Assembly (NCBI RefSeq): GCF_050003625.1
Contig: NC_134397.1
Location: 71,336,669-71,400,668 of the forward strand
Direction: 5' to 3'
DNA length: 64,000 bases
From: Haematobia irritans
Lineage: Eukaryota; Arthropoda; Insecta; Diptera; Muscidae
Below the pieces are notes generated by a model. It made no database searches, was not told where the DNA came from, and saw only the letters and a list, made by a program, of their open reading frames with translations. The first letter of the stretch is position 1. The number at the start of each line of letters is the position of its first letter. Of the stretch, positions 1 to 12,115 are shown in pieces. The position numbers and the translations under genes are program-made.

Positions 1-1029
1 CTTAGTAAATCTTTGGCGAGGAGAGAGAATGAGGCAATAAGGGACCTTTATGAGGGGGTTTGATATGCGTGTTATACATTTGGTTATTGCAAAAAAAAAA
101 AAAACAGAAAAAACACCAATATGGGGAACACTAAACTCAAGGGATCAAAAAACAAGAAGAATGTTAAAGGTAAGGAAAAAACACTATACCAAAAACCTAA
201 ATAAATAGAACTTTTAGCAAGAGAGAACAAAGGAAAAAAATAAAACTAACAAATGCGTAACTACTATTAGCTTAAACGAATGTCTATACATACATATGTA
301 TATAAAAGGCAATTTACACACATATGTATGTATGTACGCTTAACTATACATTAAATATTCTATACACGCAATTATTACCTTATATTGGTTGACAAGGGTA
401 TTTTGGCATAGCAATTTGAGAGAGATAGAATGGTAGAAAGGCAAAAAAGGTGCACAAACGATCGATGTATAATAACATTATTTTTTTGCTAATAAAACAA
501 TATTGGGTCCACCAGCAAGTAATTGTGCATGTGTGTGTGTGTGTGGCTTAGTATAGACTTTTCTAAAAGGCAATACCACCACAAAAACAGGTTAAAAGAA
601 GGCCTAAGGTTTTTGAACTTTTCTAAAAAAAACAACAACAAATAACTACATCGTTGCCCCACATTTTTAGTTTTGCCAAAAAACCAAGAGTTACGCATTT
701 ATAGGCCAAATAGGTTGATACTTTTGGAAACAATTTGTTTGTCTATTTGTTGTCTTTTGTTATCGTTGCCTTATATTCTGCCATGGTTTTTGTTTTGTTG
801 ATTTATTTACCTACCAAAGTTTTCTTGTTTTCTGTATGGGTTCGTTTGCCTTTATGTATTTGATGAGCTCGAGAAATACAGATAAATGTCTACATATTTG
901 GTACATTTGTAATGAAAATGTGAACAGGAGAAACAAATAGGAACATTTAAACAATGTGTATTCGTAATGAACATTTTTCAAAATAGAAGAAAGCATTGTC
1001 TACAAACACAATTTGTTATAAAAATAAAA
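1..1029. other. A/T-rich DNA without a recognisable gene
   Basis: I see only short simple repeats here, such as a CATA/TATG-rich tract near 290-335 and a (GT)n run near 530-545. The short open frames lack any domain or codon pattern that I recognise. It could be host intergenic or intronic DNA. Confidence 0.5.
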
Positions 1030-1540
1030 TTTTATAACATATGATATATTAGAGTCTAAATAGGAAATACCAATATCGACCTATAACAATTATATGATAT
1101 TTTGAACCATATTTGTGCAATTCGGCGAATACTATATATGAGGGCTATATCAAAATTTCATTTTTTTGTCTAAATTCAATAGGATTTGCTCTTTTGCATA
1201 AAGATTATCCTGTACGAAGTTTTATAAAGATTGATGGAGAACTTTGACATAATTAAATAAAACCCCCATATAAACCAATACCCCAAATTTGATTTTTGGA
1301 AGAGCAAACTTTTCAAAGAAAAAATTTTTTGGAAGAGCAAACTTTATCCGAACCCATTTAAATTTGGTACACAATGCTCTCTAATAACCATGCAAAACCC
1401 ATACAAATCTACCAAATTTAAAAATTTTAGTGGTTAGTACGGAAAAAATGTTTTTTTCTTCAACAATTTGTTGAGTATGAAATAACACGAAAATGAAACT
1501 TTTTAAAGAATGAAATAATTTATATAAAATTGTCTCCATA
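1030..1540 (-). mobile_element. Degenerate HINE-like tandem-repeat fragment
   Basis: Phrases such as cccccatataaacc, atccgaacccatttaaa and tttggtacac match the ~153-bp repeats found intact at 7.3-8.1 kb and 58.4-60.1 kb, but are more diverged. A short internal repeat (ttttttggaagagcaaactt-like) occurs twice near 1297 and 1328. It abuts the minisatellite array, as in the better preserved copies, so it is probably the worn remains of the same element class. Confidence 0.5.
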
Positions 1541-1544
1541 TTTT

Positions 1545-3140
1545 ATTGCTACAGAAATTTTTTTCAAAATTTTACTTCTGTAGGAAATTTTCTCAAAATT
1601 TTATTTCTATAGAAAATTTTGTCAAAACTTTATTTCTATAGAAAATTTTGTCAAAATTTTATTTCTATAGAAAATTTTGTTAAAATTTATTTTTATAAAT
1701 TTTTTTTTAATTTTATTTTTATAGGAAATTTTTTCAAAACTTTATTTCTATAGAAAATTTTTTCAAAATTTTATTTCTATAGAAAATTTTTTCAAAATTT
1801 TATTTCTATAGAAAATTTGGTCAAAATTTTATTTCTATAAAAAATTTTGTCAAAATTTTATTTCTATAAAAAATTTTGTCAAAATTTTATTTCTATAGAA
1901 AATTTTGTCAAACTTTTATTTCTATAGAAAATTTGGTCAAAATTTTATTTCTATAGAAAATTTTGCAAAATTGTATTTCTATAGAAAAATTGGTCAAAAT
2001 TTTATTTCTATAGATAATTTTGTCAAAATGTTATTTCTTTAGAGAATTTGGTCAAAATTTTATTGCTATAGAAAATTTTGTCAAAATTTATTTCTATAGA
2101 AAATTTTGTTAAAATTTATTTCTATAGATTTTTTTAAAAAAATTTATTTCTATAGAAAATCTTTTCAAAATTTTATTTCTATAGAAAATTTTGTCAACAT
2201 TTATAGATAATTTTGTCAAAATATTATTTCTTTAGAGAATTTGGCCAAAATTGTATTCCTATAGAAATTTTTTTCAAAATTTTATTTCTAAAGAAAATTT
2301 TGCCAACATTTTATTTCTATAGTAAATTTTCCCAAAATTGTATTTCTATAGAATTTTTTTTTTTAATTTTATTTCTATAGAAAATTTTGTCAAAATGTAT
2401 TTCTTTAGATTTTTTTTTTTAATTTTATTTCTATAGAAAATTTTGTCAAAAGTTTATTTCTATAGATAATTTTGTCAAAATGTTATTTCTATAGAATTTT
2501 TTTTTAAATTTTATTTTTATAGAAAATTTTCTCAAAACTTTATTTCTATAGAAAATTTTGTCAAGAGTTTATTTCTATAGATAATTTTGTCAAAATGTTA
2601 TTTCTTTAGAGAATTTGGTCTAAATTGTATTCTTATAGAAATTTTTTTCAAAATTTTATTTCTATAGAAAATTTTGTCAAAATTGATTTCCTATAGAAAA
2701 TTTTGTCAAAATTTTATTTCTATGGAAATTTTTTCAAAATTGTATTTCTATAGAAAATTTTTTCAAAATTTTATTTCTATAGAAAATTTTTTCAAAATTT
2801 TATTTCTATAGAAAATTTGGTCAAAATTTTATTTCTGTAGATAATTTTGTCAAAATTTTATTTCTTTAGAGAATTTGGTCAAAATTTTATTCCTATAGAA
2901 AATTTTCAACAAAATTTTATTTCTATAGAATTTTTTTTTTTCAAAATTTTATTTCTATAGAAAATTTTCAACAAAATGTTATTTCTATAGAAAATTTTCT
3001 TAAAATTTTGTTTCTATAGAAAATTTTCTCAAAATTTTATTTCCATAGAAAATTTTCTTAAAATTTTGTTTCCATAGAAAATTTTCTTAAAATTTTGTTT
3101 CCATAGAAAATTTTCTCAAAATTTTATTTATATAGTAAAT
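1545..3140 (+). repeat. 29-bp AT minisatellite array (about 50 units)
   Basis: The unit on this strand is close to ttttgtcaaaattttatt followed by tctatagaaaa. Each unit contains the near-palindrome TTTCTATAGAAA. Units vary by point changes (gtc/ctc/ttc before aaaatt), indels and T-run expansion. The same unit forms arrays at 4050-4955, 8150-8390 and 60205-60415, and on the opposite strand at 11600-11822 and 61640-62640. It has no coding potential. Confidence 0.93.
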
Positions 3141-3625
3141 TGAAATACCTCTTAATTGGAGAGGAGAGCTGTATTTCAATCTGAAACGATTATACTTTGC
3201 AGACTTAAAGAGTATTGTGAAATATTAACTTCTGTCAAATTTGTCGATGAAACACAATATAACCCCAATCGTTGAAGTCGGGCAGTACAGATATATAGGA
3301 GCTATATCTAAATTTGATCCGTTATTTTTCTAAATTCAATAGCATTTATCCTTGTGGCGAAAAAGTAGTCAAAATCGTTTAATAATTGCAACCAAAACCT
3401 AGCGAACATCAAATAGAAGGACAGACAAACGAACGGACACTAAGGGTTAGATTGACTCAGGAAGCGACTCTGAGTCGATCGGTATATATTAAAATCAATA
3501 ATTCTGGTAGACTCATTTATATACCGATTCTGAGTCGATCGGTATATATTAAAATCAATAATTCTTGTAGACTCATTTTTTTGCACTATGTGGTTAGGGT
3601 ATAAAATATATGTTAACATCGGTAC
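3141..3625 (+). mobile_element. HINE-like remnant after the minisatellite
   Basis: The array ends at a small hairpin (tacctcttaattggagagg, 3147-3166) that recurs after the second array at 4963-4981. Then come landmarks of the HINE-like class: aggagctatatctaaatt, a run of gaca/gacg repeats near 3420-3440, a 'gactcaga/gtcgatc' motif and a terminal gggtataaaa near 3597. It is decayed and has no ORF. Confidence 0.5.
3469..3588 (+). repeat. 60-bp tandem duplication
   Basis: Two adjacent 60-bp units (3469-3528 and 3529-3588) start with tctgagtcgatcggtatata and differ at very few positions. The duplicated segment includes the conserved 'tctgagtcgatcggtatat' end motif of the HINE-like element. Confidence 0.85.
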
Positions 3626-4045
3626 ACCAAAGCATCCGAATGGATCTTGCAACATTTTTTTTATCTACTCAGAGCAATACTTAATGCAAAAGGTGGTTAT
3701 AACGAGTGTTATATATTTTTCTCTGAGTACGTGCGTTAAAATTTTTAAAATCCTTTGACTATAGCAAGTGAACCATACGGCGTATGATCAACGTTTCATT
3801 TTGTCAACAATCATACGCACTATGAACCAATCGAGTCAAAAGATTATAGTGGGTAGCCAAATAAAATCACACAATGTGAAACAGTTTTTGTAGATTAGCA
3901 TAAAATTTGTCTGCAAACATCACACGAGGGTTGACTTTTATATTTCGGAATTAGAGAACAAATACAAATATTAATTATTGAAAATCGCTTTATAGTTTTT
4001 CGAAATATTTCCCATTAAGATCTATATATTATTGCACCATAAAGG
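3626..4045. other. No recognisable feature
   Basis: A/T-rich sequence between two repeat blocks. I see no ORF, RNA gene or repeat that I can name. Confidence 0.45.
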
Positions 4046-4049
4046 GCGG

Positions 4050-4955
4050 AATACACATTTTTTCAAAATTTTATTTCTAGAGAAAATTTTCTCAAATTTT
4101 TGACTATAGAAACTATAGAAAAAATGTTCTCAACGTATTATTTCTGTAGAAAATTTTCTCAAAATTTTATTTCTATAGAAAATTTTCTCAAAATTTTATT
4201 TCTATAGAAAATTTTCTCAAAATTTTATTTCTATAGAAAATTTTGTAAAAATTTTATTTCTATAGAAAATTTTGTCAAAATTTTATTTCTGTAGAAAATT
4301 TTGTCAAAATTTTATTTCTATAGAAAATTTTGTAAAAATTTTATTTCTATAGAAAATTTTGTCAAAATTTTATTTCTATAGAAAATCTAATTTTTTCTCT
4401 AAAATTTATTCCTAAAGAAAATTTTTACAAAAATTTATTTCTATAGAAAATTTTCTCAAAGTTTTGTTTCTGTAGAAGCTTTTGGCAAATTTTCGAAAAT
4501 TTTGCAAAATTTTATTTTTATCGAAAATTTTCTCAAAATTTTATTTCTGTAAAAATTTTCGCTAAATTTCTTTAGAAAATTTGGTTAAAACTTTATTCCC
4601 ATAGGAAATTTTCTTAAAATTTTATTTCTATAGAAAATTTTCTCAAAATCTTATTTCTATAGAAAATTTTCTTAAACTTTTATGTATATAGAACATTTTG
4701 TAAAAATTTTGTTTCTATAGATAATTTTGTAAAAATTTTATTTCTATAGAAAATTTTGTAAAAATTTTATTTCTAACGAGAATTTAATTTTGTCTCTAAA
4801 ATTTATTCCTAAAGAAAATTTTCTCGAAAATGTATTTCTATAGAAAATTTTCTCAAAGTTTTGTTTCTGTAGAAGCTTTTGGCAAAATTTTATTTCTGTA
4901 AAAAGTTTCGCTAAATTTCTTTAGAAAATTTGGTTAAAACTTAATTGCCATAGAA
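4050..4955 (+). repeat. 29-bp AT minisatellite array, second block
   Basis: Same unit and orientation as 1545-3140. Inside it, a larger block of degenerate units (ttttctctaaaatttattcc ... gtagaagcttttggca) occurs near 4388-4490 and again near 4786-4890, a higher-order duplication of several units. The block ends at the hairpin motif at 4963-4981. Confidence 0.9.
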
Positions 4956-5034
4956 TTTAAGTACCTCTTAGTAGGAGAGGAATGTTCTCACATTTTAGCT
5001 GTTACGTACGCGATGCAAAAGCCCTATGAAAATT

Positions 5035-5345
5035 TTCTTTTTTTTTTAAGTATGTGTCAAACATTTTATGGCCGTACACATATTGTAATTTAAATATGAA
5101 CTAAAGCAGGAAAAAATTTTCGTACGTTTCCAAAAAATAGTCAAAATGAACTACTGTATGGTTAAAATGGTAATGGTTTGGCGCCAATGATTTTTTTCTT
5201 TACTTTTTATGCATTTTTCTTCTATGAGAGGGTGTAATTTAGTGATTTGAATTTAAAAATTATACCAGGGAATTACATTTTCTAGGTTTTAACAACGCTT
5301 TGTGGAAATCTCAAAATGTAGAGTACAACTTAGTTCAATTTAAAA
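5035..5345 (-). mobile_element. Old MITE-like repeat (family E) fragment
   Basis: The segment near 5160-5340 (ggcgccaatgatttttttct, the ttcttctatgagagggtgta phrase, ggttttaacaacgctttgtg) matches, in reverse, 55210-55430. Weaker similarity is seen at 17262-17720 and 37320-37390. No ORF; classification beyond 'dispersed repeat' is not possible from the sequence alone. Confidence 0.5.
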
Positions 5346-5567
5346 CAGTTTCCGTTTATTTTTCTTGGTAGATGTGTTATAAAGTACCGCTATCGTGTTT
5401 TTGGAATATGTCTTTCGACCAATCACCACTAGACTTTTTAGGAGCGATTGACAAATTGTATGGGATCCAACGTGTACCATTTTTTGTACGAGCAAATTTT
5501 TATGCACTATTGAAGGTATGTAGGTCCCACGATAGGTCACACGCATTAGCGCAGCTAGACAATTTTC

Positions 5568-5591
5568 CTAGGGGGGCTATAGCCCCCCTAG
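5568..5591. repeat. 24-bp perfect palindrome near element end
   Basis: CTA-G6-CTA followed by its exact complement TAG-C6-TAG. It could extrude as a 12-bp stem with no loop. It lies 24 bp inside the left end of the 5544-6845 element; the right end has a comparable, imperfect G-run/C-run pair near 6780-6828. Confidence 0.9.
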
Positions 5592-5708
5592 CTAAAAAAT
5601 TATGATTGAACTTATAGGTTCAATTATTGTTTTATTTCATAAAAAAGAATACAAAAATAGACATCAAAATAATATATAATAAAGCAACTAAAAGTAGTTC
5701 CACACTTT

Positions 5709-6345
5709 TCCCAGCAAAAAAATTGGGATTTGTTTTAAAGGCACAACTTTAAAAGCCCTTCCAAAAATGTCCTCACAAAGAAGTTAATTATATTAACTAC
5801 ACAGGAAGGTTTTTACTTCAGTTTTTTCATATTTTAATGCGTAATTTTTGTTTTCTTTTTTCAAATAGTTTAAAAAAAGAGTAAGAATAAATAAAATGGC
5901 AAAAATTATTCAAATTTTGCCACAAAAATGCTAAATCCATTATAGAAAAATCGATAATTTTTTCAAACAAGCGTTAGTATGCATTAAAAATCATAAAAAA
6001 TATAAAAATTATTATAAATTAATGTTTCTTGAAGCTCGAGGTCTTTATAAATATTTATATAATTCTAACAAAAGGTCGACCAAAAATCAAATAAAAAACG
6101 AATAAATAAAAATTATTTAGTTGGGAAAATATTACACAATTTTTTAATTGACATTCAAAACTCTTAATTCGGATCACACCGTAAGAAGTGATGCAAATTT
6201 ATTGCAACGGCTGTTGAAACGGTGGACATTCGTTCAATGACGAGTTCCTATTACCTTCATCGCTTCTCCGTCAATTTTGCACCACTTCCGGACCCAAAAA
6301 GAACATTTTCACTTCTTTTTTGGCGACGCTTTTTTGCAGCATTAT
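5709..6345 (+). mobile_element. CCCAGCAAAA-type MITE remnant
   Basis: Begins tcccagcaaaaaaa and shares its body with 39596-40265 (ggcacaactttaaaagc, ttccaaaaatgt, aatgctaaatcc, gcattaaaaatcataaaaaa, aagtgatgcaaatt, caacggc, gtggacat). It ends near ggcgacgcttttttgcagc. No ORF. It lies inside the 5544-6845 element, either nested or captured. Confidence 0.6.
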
Positions 6346-6654
6346 TAAGATATTAATTTATGAAAGAAGAGTTTTAATACCAATTACTATTTTTTAATTA
6401 AGATGACTAAACCAGACTAAACAATATAATAAAGGAGCTTTACAACCTGTTTCTATATGTCGAATGAGCTCTGTGGATCGACTAAAATGGAAACAAACAG
6501 CTGAATTTATAACCAAAAAATAGCTGTTTCTATGCATTTCAGTCGATCGATTGAACTCGTTCGACATACAGAAACAGGCTGTTAGTTATTCAACTAAACC
6601 ATAAGTTCAATCACAGCTCTATTTCATAAATATCCGACTTCAAACATTGCCATC

Positions 6655-6740
6655 GGCAACTGCTACCACAACCCAAGTAATTCGATTGTGCATGAAAGTC
6701 TTTAGCGGAACTTTGTGCGGTTGTATATACTTGTTTAATT
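6655..6740 (+). mobile_element. HINE-B 3'-end fragment
   Basis: The sequence ttgccatcggcaactg, cccaagtaattcgattgtg and tgtatatacttgttt matches the 3' tails at 8480-8622 and 60510-60643, with an internal deletion that removes the ggccgaacttacggcc hairpin. Confidence 0.65.
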
Positions 6741-6853
6741 TTTATAAAAATGTAAAATCGTAAATAGGTTTTCAAATTCTGGGGGGGCTACATTTTTTCT
6801 GGGAGGGGTCTAAGCCCCCTCCCCAGAGGCCTTCCTACGCTTATGGTCACACG

Positions 6854-7315
6854 ACGATTTTATAATATCAGTTGGGGTACAGCATCAATGATATACGGAA
6901 CCATAACTGACAGTGGACGAACTTCGTCTTGGAGTGAATTATGACTTCGGTTGAATTCACTATAACATCGACAAACACTGATCGTTGAGGGAGCTTTATC
7001 GCCAAAAATTGAATTTTTGTTCATCGATGCACTGTTATTGAGTTAATCCACATCGAAAGTTGTAAAAAATTATCGCACGAAAATTTTCACGCTTTAGTTC
7101 CAGTTTTTTGGTCGAGATGAATCTTTTAAGATAACCCAGCAAAAAGAATTGGAAGTGTTTCCACAACAATTTCTTGTTAAGGCATTTTGGGATACTCCAT
7201 CAATTTTTCCCACTTCTGATGAAGTTATTTTGAATCAGTTTTAGAAAATGCGCTATTTGGCCGAAATTTAATTGTCGAAATTTAAATGAATAAAAAGTAG
7301 AAAAAGCTATAAAAC
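6854..7315. other. No gene; short CCCAGCAAAA-like segment
   Basis: No credible ORF. At 7134-7180 the phrase acccagcaaaaagaattgga resembles the start of the CCCAGCAAAA repeat family but I cannot define its far end. Confidence 0.4.
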
Positions 7316-8625
7316 TAAAATAAAGCCCCCATATAAACGGGCCCCCAAATTTGGCTTGCGATTGCTCTAAAAGAAGCAAATTTCATCCGATCCGGTTGAA
7401 ATTTGGTACATGGTGTTAGTATATGGTCTCTAACAACCATGCACAAATTGGTCCACATCGGTCCATAATTACATATAGCCCCCATATAAACCGATCCCCC
7501 GATTTGGCTTGCGGAGCCTCTAAGAGAACCAAATTTCATCCGATCCGGTTGAAATTTGGTACATGGTGTTAGTAGATGGTCTCTAACAACCATGCAAAAA
7601 TTGGTCCACATCGGTCCATAATTATATATAGCCACCATATAAGCTGATCCCCAGATTTGACCTCCGGAGCCTCTTAGAGGAGCAAAATTCATACGATCCG
7701 ATTGAAATTTGGTACGTGGTGTTAGTATATGGTCTCTAACAAGCACGCAAGAATTGGTTCATATCGGTGCATAATTATATATAGCCCCCATATAAATCGA
7801 TTCCCAGATTTGTCCTCCGGAGCCTCTTGGAGGAGCAAAATTCATCCGACCCGGTTGAAATTTGGAAAATGGTGTTAGAATGTGGTCTCTAACAAGCACG
7901 CAAGAATTGCTCCATATCGGTCCATAATTATATATAGCCCCCATATAAACCGTTCCCCAGATTTGATCTCCGGAGCCTCTTGGAGGAGCAAAATTCATCG
8001 GATCCGGTTGAAATCTTAGTATAAGGCCGCTAATAACCGTGCCAAAATTGGTCCATATCGGTCTATAGTTATATATAGCCGATCCCCAATCACACAATAT
8101 CGGTTCCATATCGGTTCATAATCATGGTTGCCACTCGAGCCAAAAATAATCTACCAAAATTTTATTTTTATAGAAAACATTGTCAAAATATTATTTCTAT
8201 AGAAAATTTTGTCAAAATTTTATTTCTATAGAAAATGTTGTCAAAATTTTATTTCTATAGAAAATTTTGTCAAAATTTTATTTCCATAGAAAATTTTTTC
8301 CAAAATTTATTTCTATAGAAAATTTTGTCGAAATTTTATTTTTATAGAAAATTTTGTCAAAATTTTATTTCTATAGAAACTTTAAACTTAATTATATACG
8401 TATTTAATCGGATTATTTAGTTTAATATATACCACGTATGGACTATGTGGTATATATTACGGTGTTAGTAAGTTTTAAGATACCTTGCCATCGGCAAGTG
8501 TTACCGCAACTCAAGTAATTCGATTGTGGATGACAGTCTTCAGTAGAAGTTTCTACGCAATCCATGGTGGACGGTACATAAGCTTCGGCCTGGCCGAACT
8601 TACGGCCGTATATACTTGTTTTTTA
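7316..8625 (+). mobile_element. HINE-B element (tandem repeats, minisatellite, 3' hairpin tail)
   Basis: Three parts are visible. First, about five tandem copies of a ~153-bp unit (7320-8110) marked by gtccataattatatatagc and cccatataaaccgatccc. Second, a short 29-bp minisatellite block (8150-8390). Third, a conserved tail (8460-8625) ending ggccgaacttacggcc then gtatatacttgttt. The ggccg/cggcc hairpin followed by a short T-rich end, with internal tandem repeats and no coding capacity, is the layout described for Helentron-associated INE/DINE-1-like elements; that assignment is inference. The open frames on the minus strand are repeat translations, not genes. The 5' end is not preserved. Confidence 0.7.
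8150..8390 (+). repeat. 29-bp AT minisatellite block inside HINE-B
   Basis: About eight units of the same AT minisatellite. It is entered through ggttgccactcgagcc ... aataatctaccaaaa, which resembles the inverted complement of the array head seen at 11467 and 61525. Confidence 0.85.
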
Positions 8626-8787
8626 CTGAGTTGCTATAAACAATACATATAGCTCTCGTGTGTCAAAACGTTCTGAGTACGTATAACAACAAAAATGTCA
8701 AGACGAACGTTAGAGCAGGCCGGTTGCCCAATTTCGCCAAATAAACTGCTACCCTCATATAGGTCGTTCTTGGATTTGATTAGGTTA

Positions 8788-8870
8788 GGTATAGTGGTAG
8801 CCCATTATTTTAGGCTCACTTAGACTATTCACTGCATTGTGACACCATAGATGGTGGAATTCCATTTTAT
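8788..8870 (-). mobile_element. tRNA-derived SINE, 3' fragment
   Basis: Reads ggttaggta...ggtagccc, ggctcacttagactattcac and cattgtgacacca on the plus strand, the reverse of the SINE 3' half. It is truncated to about 80 bp and diverged. Confidence 0.75.
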
Positions 8871-8879
8871 AAATGAGTA

Positions 8880-10440
8880 TGGTCGATTTCATATTTAGCT
8901 GCTGGTTTGAATCGTTAACAAAGTATTTTAGTATTCCAAATTTATTTCATTGTACACATTCAGTTCTGAATTATCAAAATGGCCTTGGAATTTAATTTCT
9001 TAATGCTGGAGATATTTGTAATATTTTTTGTTTTTTTTTTTTTGTTTATTAATATCAAGCGAAAGCAAGTCTCAGTTTATTGCCATTGTGTTATGTTTCC
9101 GTTTCCTGTGAGACGCTGAGAGAGAAGTGAGAAAGCTTTATGGATGAAAATGTATGTGGGAGTTCAAGTTATTTGCGTTAAAAGCATTCAAAGAAATATT
9201 TAATTCATTGAAGGCGAGAAGTATGCTGAACAAGTGGATTTCTTTCTTTTTGTTTTTAATTTTTTCTCATGTAAATGATATGCACGCACAAAACCATCTA
9301 AAGTATGTATAAATATCATATAATTTATGCAGCAGAAAGGAAAGCAAATACAAAAAAAAAGATCCTAAAAAATAATTTGTGCTCATTTACTGATGAAGCC
9401 AACGATGATGGTATTGGTGGCTTATGTTTGGTATTAGTCGTCGTGTGGCTGGCTTTGTTTTATTAACACCATAAATTTCATATTTCTCCACAAGGCTGTT
9501 TATTTATATAACCATGTCATGCTACTTGTTCTTTTTTTGCTCCGCTATATATATACGTACTGCTTCTGTTCCTGCTTCATTGTCGTCGTCTTTTTGTTCA
9601 TTTTCTTGATTTTCATTCGCACTTTTGTTCATTTTCCGCTCTCTTTTTATTTCTGTCGGCCCTGAGTTTGGGAAACTGAGTGTGTCACTTTCGGAATTCT
9701 TTGTTGTTGTTGTTGTTGGTGCTGCTGCTGCTTCTGTTACATGAGACGGCGTCATATTCCCCACTTTCCTTTCATCTCGAACTTTTTGTGTGGCGGATAA
9801 AATATTTGAAATATTATGTTCCTATTACGTGTCCAAAATGCATCATGCAAACAAAGAATGTTTCATTATTGTCCTTAGAAAAAAAGCAAGCAAGCAAGCA
9901 AGCGAGCGAATAAAAAACTTTCCACATTATTGAACACAAAGTTGATTTGATGTGTGCATTAGAGTGGGTATGCAAAATATATTTTTGTTTTTATACAATT
10001 TAATTTGAAAAAAAAGGATAAAGTAACAAACTACTTAAGGGATGTAGTGTACTGTGAGTTAGATTAGGTTGTATTGGCAGGCTGGTACTTAAGACTTACT
10101 TAGATAATTAAACCATTAACAAAAATGCCTATTACATACAGGGCTGTTCAGTTTTGATTGTTGAATCCACCCAATTAAATAATTTGGGCGATGATCAATA
10201 GAGGACTCTAAAGATTTTTATTTCGACCCAAAGATCCAGTTGTGATCGCGTAACCCAATAAATTTTTTTTTTGAACCATTAGAGGGATGATTGGTAGTGG
10301 ACACCAAATATTTTTAACATTACAAATGTTCTTTAATTAAAATTTCTTAATTTTAAAGAAAATTTGCCTTTATTGGCTTAATTTTGTATTCGAAAATTTT
10401 GCTTACATCATCTTTCATATTAAGTCAATATTTTTTCCAG
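8880..10440. other. No gene seen; simple repeats
   Basis: Mostly unique-looking A/T-rich DNA. Visible simple repeats are a TTG/CTG tract near 9700-9735 and (AAGC)n at 9885-9905. A diverged 'ggttgtattggcaggctg ... cttacttaga' at 10060-10105 may be a worn SINE tail. The open frames near 9522-9913 come from the triplet repeats and show no domain. Confidence 0.45.
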
Positions 10441-10594
10441 TATGCTGACTGGCAGTGTTGTAAGTATTTTTCTGCTCTTGTCCCCGAATTAGGATGCTTC
10501 CGTAAATTCCCAATTAAATTAAAATGCTCAACAATTTTTAATGAAAAAACTTAAGACATTGACTCTGTTGTAAATCAGCAATGATTTAAAAATT

Positions 10595-10888
<294 letters not shown>

Positions 10889-10890
10889 TT

Positions 10891-11238
10891 GCTCTCCCCC
10901 ACAGTGGTGCAATGGTTAGCAAGCCCGCCTTGCATACACAGGGTCGTGGGTTCAAATCCAGTTTCGACCAAACACCAAAAAATTTTTCAGCGATTTATTA
11001 TGCTGGTGACATTTCTTAGTGTTTCAAAGCTTCTCTAAGTGATTTCACCGCAATGTGGCATGCCGTTCGGACTCGGCTATAGAAAGGAGGTCCCTTGTCA
11101 TTGAGCTTAACATAGAATCGGGCAGCACTATGTGATACCAGAGAGAGAGAGAGAGAGCGCTCACCACTGTGGTATCACAATGGACTGAATAGTCTAAGTT
11201 AGCCTGAAATATCGGGCTGCCACTAACCTAACCTAACT
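10891..11238 (+). mobile_element. tRNA-derived SINE, full length
   Basis: A tRNA-like head has a box A-like segment (ggtgcaatggttagc) and a box B (gggttcaaatccag), then tttcgaccaaacacc. The body carries gctggtgacattt, gtttcaaagcttctct, ccgttcggactcggct, ggaggtcccttgtcattgag, atcgggcagcac, tggactgaatagtc and gggctgccac. The tail is aacctaacctaact. Other copies lie at 11823-12115, 18690-20430 (split), 36201-36426, 42532-42760 and 8788-8870. SINEs of this type are transcribed by RNA polymerase III and moved by a partner LINE. A (GA)n tract near 11141-11157 is internal. Confidence 0.88.
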
Positions 11239-11466
11239 TACGGGGTGCAATAAGATCTATATATCAAAACATAAACCAGAAGAGCGGTGATGATCATTTC
11301 ATTATTTATGGGATATATTGTGTCAATCAATGAGGACATTGACGTAGGGGCAAAATTTGGGCCCGAATCCTCACGAAATTACAATTATAGAAAAATGTCA
11401 TAGCCAAACTGAATAACTTAAAAAATTAGCACTTGGGCCCCCAAAATAAAATCCTGTGTCCTGCAC

Positions 11467-11822
11467 AGTTGCCACGGTTGGTAGAATTCTACAAAAATGG
11501 TAGATATTTTACTGTTTGGTAGATTAGTAGAATTCTCGATGTTTTGGTAGATTTTGCAAAATATTTCTTTCCAGCTGATACTATGTACTTCACAACTTTC
11601 TCTAGAAATACAATTTTGACAAACTTTTCTATAGAAGTATAATTTTTATATAGAAATATAATTTTGATAAAATTTTCTATAGAAATAAAATTTTGACAAC
11701 ATTTTCTATAGAAATAAAATTTAAAAAAATTTTCTATAGAAATAAAGTTTTGACAAAATTTTCTATAGGAATAAAATTTTGACAAAATTTTCTATAGGAA
11801 TAAAATTTTGACAAAATTTTCT
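11467..11822 (-). repeat. Minisatellite array with conserved head
   Basis: A head (gttgccacggttggtagaatt ... ctgtttggtagatta ... gatgttttggtagatt) precedes about seven 29-bp units in the ttgacaaaattttctatag orientation. The same head introduces the array at 61525-62640, so the head and array form one dispersed unit and the array is not a free satellite. Confidence 0.8.
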
Positions 11823-12115
11823 AGGTGGCAGCCCGATGTATCAGGCTCACTTAGACTATTCAGTCCATTGTTCAGTCTTATCACTGAGTGCTGCCCGATT
11901 CCATGTTAAGCTCAATGACAAGGGACCTCCTTTTTATATCCGAATCCGAACGGCGTTCCACATTGCAGTGAAACCACTTAGAGAAGCTTTTAAACCCTCA
12001 GAAATGTCACCAGCATTACTGAGGTGGGATAATCCACCGCTGAAAAACTTTTTGGTGTTCGGTCGAAGCAGAAATCGAACCCACGACCGGGCATGCCACA
12101 GGCGGGCATGCTAAT
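11823..12115 (-). mobile_element. tRNA-derived SINE, near full length
   Basis: Read on the minus strand it starts in the tRNA-like head (gcatgcccg ... ggtcgtgggttcgatttctg) and continues through ggtggattatcccacct, cagtaatgctggtgac and the usual body to the tail ggctgccacct. It directly abuts the minisatellite array. A deletion removes part of the central region around 'tccattgttcagtctta'. Confidence 0.85.

Larger units (their letters stand above)
5544..6845. mobile_element. 1302-bp non-autonomous DNA element with 8-bp TSD
   Basis: The element is bounded by the direct repeat gtcacacg at 5536-5543 and 6846-6853. Its ends are inverted and imperfect: CATTAGCGCAG on the left and CATAAGCGTAG read from the right. 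An 8-bp duplication is typical of hAT and P superfamily elements; the terminal bases do not settle which. Both subterminal regions are unusually G/C-rich (runs of G6-G7 and C6-C7) in an otherwise A/T-rich element. It contains material from other repeat families (see nested entries) and no transposase ORF, so it is non-autonomous and composite. Confidence 0.7.

Noticed and set aside
1545..3140. Regularly spaced 29-bp repeats that superficially resemble a CRISPR array
   Set aside because: Units are directly adjacent with no unique spacers, and the genome is eukaryotic.
7315..8109. 143- and 116-codon minus-strand frames with repeated motifs such as YGPMWTNFCMVVRDHILTP
   Set aside because: They arise from the ~153-bp HINE-B tandem units (153 is divisible by three, so one frame stays open). 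The same occurs at 58354-59110 and, for HINE-A, 33862-34396. No domain is present and units mutate without respect for the frame.
9522..9913. Two overlapping frames with poly-Thr/Ala and poly-Leu runs
   Set aside because: Generated by a TTG/CTG triplet repeat; no start context, domain or homology that I recognise.
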